From NCBI RefSeq assembly GCF_030812855.1, contig NZ_JAUSTK010000002.1:372001-436000 (forward strand): a stretch of DNA of 64,000 nucleotides, given 5' to 3'. This document shows positions 60,434 through 64,000 of the stretch, in pieces. A program made the translations under genes and the position numbers. Within the stretch, counting starts at the first letter, position 1, and each line of letters begins with the position of its first letter. The DNA comes from Paenibacillus wynnii. GTDB taxonomy: Bacteria > Bacillota > Bacilli > Paenibacillales > Paenibacillaceae. The notes beneath the pieces were generated by a model. The model was not told where the DNA came from. It made no database searches and saw nothing but the letters and a program-made list of their open reading frames with translations.

Positions 60434-61486
60434 TTATATCGAAACCGACTCCCACCTGGCTATTTCTTCATGAACCCGCGGCGCCACCTCTGTCCCGAGC
60501 AGCTCAATGGCCCTCATTACTTCCTCATGGGGCATAGTGCCAAGCGGAACATGCAGGAAGAAGCGAGTAATCCCTACATTCTTGCGAAGATGAATGATTT
60601 TCTGCGCAACGGTCTCGGGGTCGCCTACGTACAGCGCTCCCTCCAAGCTGCGTGCGGCATCGTAAGTGGAGCGGTTGTAATGCCCCCAGCCCCGCTCCCG
60701 CCCAATTACATTCATACTGGCCTGTGTGGAGGGGAAAAATCGATCCGCCGCAAGCTGGGTATCCTCTGCAATGAAACCATGCGAATGCGACGCAACCGGC
60801 AACAGGGATACATCATGACCTGCTTGTTCGGCTGCTTTTTTATAGAGCTGGACGAGCGGTGCGAATTGCGTGGGGCTACCGCCAATTATTGCTAGAACCA
60901 GAGGCAGTCCGAGCAGGCCTGCCCGAATCACAGATTCTTTATTCCCACCGCTGCCAATCCACACCGGCAAAGGATTCTGAACCGGACGGGGATATACACC
61001 CAGTTTGTTAATGGCCGGCCGATGCCCGCCCTCCCAGGTTACTTTCTCAGACTCCCGCAGCTTCAATAGCAGCTCCAGCTTCTCATCAAACAATTCATCA
61101 TAATCGTCCAAGTCATAACCGAACAGCGGAAAGGATTCGATAAAAGAACCCCGGCCCGCCATAATCTCTGCACGACCGTTCGAAATCCCGTCAAGTGTAG
61201 CAAAATCCTGAAACACACGAACAGGGTCCGCAGAAGAAAGCACAGTTACTGCACTTGTCAGCCTTATCCGCTTCGTCTGTGATGCAGCTGCAGCCAACAG
61301 GACTGCAGGAGAGGATGCAGCATAATCCCTGCGATGATGCTCACCTACACCAAATACATCCAACCCCACCTGATCTGCGAGAACAATCTCCTCCACTACC
61401 TCACGCAAACGCTGTGCATGACTCATGGTCTTGCCGGTTTGGACGTCCGGTGTTGTTTCTACAAAAGTACTCACACCTATCTCCAA
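60434..61486 (-). CDS. LLM-class flavin-dependent oxidoreductase
   Basis: A 350-residue luciferase-like monooxygenase with a TIM-barrel fold binding FMN/F420-type cofactors. Typical segments are GLDVFGVGEHHRRDYAASSP (about 41-60), TVLSSADPVRVFQDFATLDG (about 81-100), RAEIMAGRGSF and PVWIGSGGNKESV (about 173-185). The start is TTG at 61484-61486 behind AAGGAGGACAG. It is a single gene; the substrate is unknown. Confidence 0.9.
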   Translation of the reverse strand: MEIGVSTFVETTPDVQTGKTMSHAQRLREVVEEIVLADQVGLDVFGVGEHHRRDYAASSPAVLLAAAASQTKRIRLTSAVTVLSSADPVRVFQDFATLDGISNGRAEIMAGRGSFIESFPLFGYDLDDYDELFDEKLELLLKLRESEKVTWEGGHRPAINKLGVYPRPVQNPLPVWIGSGGNKESVIRAGLLGLPLVLAIIGGSPTQFAPLVQLYKKAAEQAGHDVSLLPVASHSHGFIAEDTQLAADRFFPSTQASMNVIGRERGWGHYNRSTYDAARSLEGALYVGDPETVAQKIIHLRKNVGITRFFLHVPLGTMPHEEVMRAIELLGTEVAPRVHEEIARWESVSI

Positions 61487-61565
61487 GATCTGTCCTCCTT
61501 CACCGTTTTTGGTTAGCAGCTTCGTTAATCAGCCTTGACTTAAGCTTGCTCCTTACAGCAATACT

Positions 61566-62540
61566 TTAGTACAATTTCGGCAGCTTATCCAGCGTGATCG
61601 CATAATCATGGTTGTAAGCTTTGTATAATTCCTCTTTCGTTGTCCATTCTTCTGTAGTACAGAAATCATTTGACCAAATCATAAACCACAACCAAGGGAT
61701 TTTGGTTTCAGACAGCTGCTGAATGCTTGGAATGACTCCAATTTCCCCAAGGGCAACCGGCTTAGGAGTGGGTGTAATTTGTACAAGCTCATCATATTCT
61801 TTGTTCAAATCCGTATGCTGGTACTTCGGTGGGTACAAGTCTCTGGAGATTACATCTGCTACGTCATCCCCTACATAGCCCTCCGGCAGAGGTGAATTCC
61901 AAACCCAAATGAGGTTTTTTAACTTGTGCACATTCGTGTATCTGTCATACATGATTCGGTACAGCTGCTTGGCCACTTCAGGACCCTTACTCCCCCACCA
62001 GAACCATGTACCTTCCGACTCATGGAAAGGACGCCATAGGATTGGAACATTTTTAACCTCGAACTCCTTCAAAATCCCGCCCATCACATCCATATCCGAC
62101 AGCATGGCTTTATATTCCTCTGTACCCTCAATGATTGCCCGAGAAGCATCAAAGGTCGTGTTCTCCGCATAAAAACCTTTATCCCGGCTGCCAAAAGGCG
62201 AGAACCAATGCCAGGTGAAGGTTGCCAATCCTTTTTTGTTCAGCACCCAATCCCATGCATTATCGAGTGTGTTTTTATTCTCCTCGACCTCTAACAGGCA
62301 CGCCTCCGTGCTATCCTCATAGTTAATATTCGGTGAATACGCAAGCAGCTCAAACCCGCAAAGTGCCGGGAGCTTGCCGGTTACATCCTCAATATAGCGG
62401 AGTTCCTTTTGTACAGTGGTCTGTGTATGCTGCCCCGTAATAATCCCTTTTCCAGAAAGATCACTGAGGTAATTCAAAACTGCCCGCACCTCGCCTGAAG
62501 CGTTAGGGTTACAGGGTATCACGTTGTTAACTATAGTCAT
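61566..62540 (-). CDS. Glycoside hydrolase family 26 enzyme (mannanase-like), no signal peptide
   Basis: A 324-residue GH26 TIM-barrel hydrolase. The acid/base Glu is in ILWRPFHESEGTWFWWG (about residue 174), and the nucleophile Glu in PVALGEIGVIPS (about 272). Other family features are GQHTQTTVQKEL and FTWHWFSPFGS. GH26 enzymes hydrolyse beta-1,4-mannan or, less often, beta-1,3-xylan. The N-terminus MTIVNNVIPCNPNASGEVRA has no signal peptide, so it probably acts inside the cell on imported oligosaccharides. No transporter gene is adjacent. Confidence 0.87.
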   Translation of the reverse strand: MTIVNNVIPCNPNASGEVRAVLNYLSDLSGKGIITGQHTQTTVQKELRYIEDVTGKLPALCGFELLAYSPNINYEDSTEACLLEVEENKNTLDNAWDWVLNKKGLATFTWHWFSPFGSRDKGFYAENTTFDASRAIIEGTEEYKAMLSDMDVMGGILKEFEVKNVPILWRPFHESEGTWFWWGSKGPEVAKQLYRIMYDRYTNVHKLKNLIWVWNSPLPEGYVGDDVADVISRDLYPPKYQHTDLNKEYDELVQITPTPKPVALGEIGVIPSIQQLSETKIPWLWFMIWSNDFCTTEEWTTKEELYKAYNHDYAITLDKLPKLY

Positions 62541-62781
62541 CTTGAGTTCTCCTCATTTTGTTATTTTTGTTATAATTGTTATATATGTTTTTAGATTAAT
62601 GGGTCTATCCCTACAAGTCAATGTACATATTTCACAAAAATTTAATTCTTTTTTAAGAGAGTTGTTTACCTCCCGGATAATACACGCCAAGTATAAAAAA
62701 AGATGTCCCATCGCCGTCTATGGCTTTAGGACATCCTTTGTGAAGTATGGATAGTGATGTTCACTTTACAGATCTGTTCTT
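62541..62781. other. Intergenic region holding the terminator of the PhnA-like gene
   Basis: A stem AAAGATGTCC / GGACATCCTTT at about 62698-62737 with flanking A and T runs ends the minus-strand gene at 62782. The upstream AT-rich part holds the promoter of the GH26 gene; no ORF is supported. Confidence 0.6.
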
Positions 62782-63138
62782 CTATACTTTTCTAACAAAT
62801 TCAGACTTCAATTTCATAGCTCCGAAGCCATCAATTTTACAATCGATATCATGATCACCATCGACCAAACGTATGTTTTTTACTTTTGTGCCTATTTTAA
62901 TTACGGATGAGCTTCCTTTTACCTTAAGGTCTTTAATAACCGTTACAGTATCCCCATCGTTTAACACATTTCCATTTGAATCCTTGATCACTTTCTGATC
63001 GTCACCATTCTCGGCATCTAATTCTAAATTCCACTCATGAGCACATTCCGGGCAAATGAACAGACTTCCATCCTCATAGGTGTATTCTGAATTGCATTTT
63101 GGACAATTTGGTAAAACAGTCATCATTTCATTCTCCAT
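62782..63138 (-). CDS. PhnA/YjdM zinc-ribbon domain protein
   Basis: A 118-residue protein of the PhnA (YjdM) family. The N-terminal zinc ribbon has two CxxC pairs: [10 protein letters not shown] (about residues 11-20) and [11 protein letters not shown] (about 26-36). The C-terminal SH3-like PhnA domain contains [20 protein letters not shown] and [20 protein letters not shown]. Despite the name it is not required for phosphonate breakdown in E. coli and its function is uncertain. The ATG at 63138 or the one four codons later may be used. Confidence 0.92.
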   Translation of the reverse strand: MENEMMTVLPNCPKCNSEYTYEDGSLFICPECAHEWNLELDAENGDDQKVIKDSNGNVLNDGDTVTVIKDLKVKGSSSVIKIGTKVKNIRLVDGDHDIDCKIDGFGAMKLKSEFVRKV

Positions 63139-63272
63139 TCATTATGGTTAATCTTTTGATCTTTGAATATTTGGTTGTTCTTTATATTCTGCCATAGTCC
63201 TCTTCTGTTGACAAATAATAAGACAATCTGTAATTGTTTCTCTATAGGGAATCATCGTTTATACTTAGTTCT

Positions 63273-64000
63273 ATGAATCTTACAGAAAAGGTAACCGCTC
63301 TCCCTTTATCTCCCGGCGTATATCTGATGAAGGACAGTCTGGGCCATATTATCTATGTCGGCAAAGCCAAACAGCTGAAGAAAAGAGTTCAATCCTATTT
63401 CTACAACTCCAAAGGGCATTCTCCTAAGGTAAAACAATTAGTGAGAAACATTAGAGATCTTGAATTCATTCTCACCGATACGGAGTTTGAAGCCTTTATG
63501 CTGGAGTGCCAATTAATCAAAGAAATCAAACCGATGTACAATAGAAAAATGAAAAATCCAATGGCCTATAGCTACATCGCCATTCGTTCGAATGAGGCCT
63601 ACCGGAAGCTCGAAGTCACCTATGATTTCAATGAGGATGGGCAAAACCTGCATTTCGGTCCCTATACCAGCAGAAGTACTGTCGAAAGAGCGGTGCAAGG
63701 GATCAAGGAATCTCAAAGGATCCTCTGCAGCAGCCCCCATGCCAGAACATCTCACTGCCTCAATCATTCCCTTGGTTTATGCATAGGGATGTGTGCAGGC
63801 GGAGAGGCCCTTGAGAAGTACAATGAAATCATAGATAAAATTATTGCATTATTGAATGGAACGGATATGAGTATCCTGAGTGATCTGGAGAGGCGAATGA
63901 ATGAGGCTGCGGAAAGGTTTGATTTTGAGACTGCGGCCAAATACCGGGATCTAACCGGAGCGGTCAGCTCCCTGATTCAGAAAGAAAAGGTTATCGGCTT
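63273..64000 (+). CDS. UvrC-like GIY-YIG nuclease (partial, 3' end beyond window)
   Basis: The first 242 residues are visible. A GIY-YIG nuclease domain (LPLSPGVYLMKDSLGHIIYVGKAKQLKKR split as LPLSPGVYLMKD and IIYVGKAKQLKKR, residues 10-39), a middle region with HFGPYTSRSTVERA, a Cys cluster (CLNHSLGLCIGMCAGG, about residues 168-183) and a UVR-type motif (RRMNEAAERFDFETAAKYRD, about 207-227) are present as in UvrC. Shorter UvrC relatives exist in Bacilli, and no SOS box or uvr neighbour is seen, so it may be such a paralogue rather than the housekeeping UvrC. The ATG has no clear Shine-Dalgarno site. Confidence 0.82.
   Translation, partial: MNLTEKVTALPLSPGVYLMKDSLGHIIYVGKAKQLKKRVQSYFYNSKGHSPKVKQLVRNIRDLEFILTDTEFEAFMLECQLIKEIKPMYNRKMKNPMAYSYIAIRSNEAYRKLEVTYDFNEDGQNLHFGPYTSRSTVERAVQGIKESQRILCSSPHARTSHCLNHSLGLCIGMCAGGEALEKYNEIIDKIIALLNGTDMSILSDLERRMNEAAERFDFETAAKYRDLTGAVSSLIQKEKVIG

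Overview
The window looks like a chromosomal segment of a Paenibacillus-type spore-forming Firmicute. The evidence is strong GGAGG-type ribosome binding sites, frequent TTG and GTG starts, S-layer-homology proteins, an xpt-pbuX operon behind a guanine riboswitch, a Bacillus-like ytcD-ytbD-ytbE locus and a sigma-W-type promoter. No tRNA, rRNA, CRISPR array, prophage or intact transposase gene was seen. The genes at both window edges are cut.

Region by region. (1) 1-3614, minus strand: an envelope operon (small unknown protein, Gly/Ser-rich exported protein, glutathionylspermidine-synthase-like ligase, lipoprotein, DUF350 membrane protein, potassium channel) behind a perfect TGAAAC-N16-CGTA promoter. 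(2) 3879-11261: a probable spore- or cell-surface cluster with a DUF1796 protein, three proteins sharing a small beta-type domain (one with four 32-residue repeats), three glycosyltransferases and a pyruvyl-transferase-like enzyme. (3) 11350-13530: guanine riboswitch, xpt, pbuX. (4) 13736-37266: mostly metabolic and housekeeping genes: a GDYXXLXY membrane protein, an SLH protein, ytcD/ytbD/ytbE, greA, an FAD oxidoreductase, an ATP-grasp/esterase pair, an HxlR regulator, an SDR, rlmN, a polysaccharide deacetylase, an AraC regulator, a quinone reductase, a BadF-type kinase, a GIY-YIG protein, and a TetR regulator next to an epimerase-like gene. (5) 38266-49427, minus strand: one long chemosensory operon (TetR, CheA, CheW, MCP, CheR, CheB, CheD, five-PAS hybrid kinase, CheY-like regulator) with no flagellar genes, facing two plus-strand c-di-GMP enzymes (49834-53335). 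(6) 53413-64000: accessory genes including an SDR, an SLH pair, an AAC(3)-like acetyltransferase, a guanylate-kinase-like protein, a quinone reductase, an LLM monooxygenase, an intracellular GH26 enzyme, PhnA and the start of a UvrC-like protein.

The most unusual feature is a family of non-coding mobile repeats. Two elements of exactly 397 bp (37411-37807 and 54790-55186, opposite orientations) have related terminal inverted repeats and 8-bp flanking duplications; a third, end-truncated copy lies at about 59872-60190. All three carry four 25-nt hairpins at identical 51/61/51-bp spacing. The first sits inside a copy of a second repeat family whose uninterrupted relative is at 23572-23831, so the pre-insertion site can be read in the same window.

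Functional themes are envelope stress, decoration of a surface protein layer, and a chemosensory system probably linked to c-di-GMP rather than to flagella. Assignments rest on reading motifs by eye; no database search was run.
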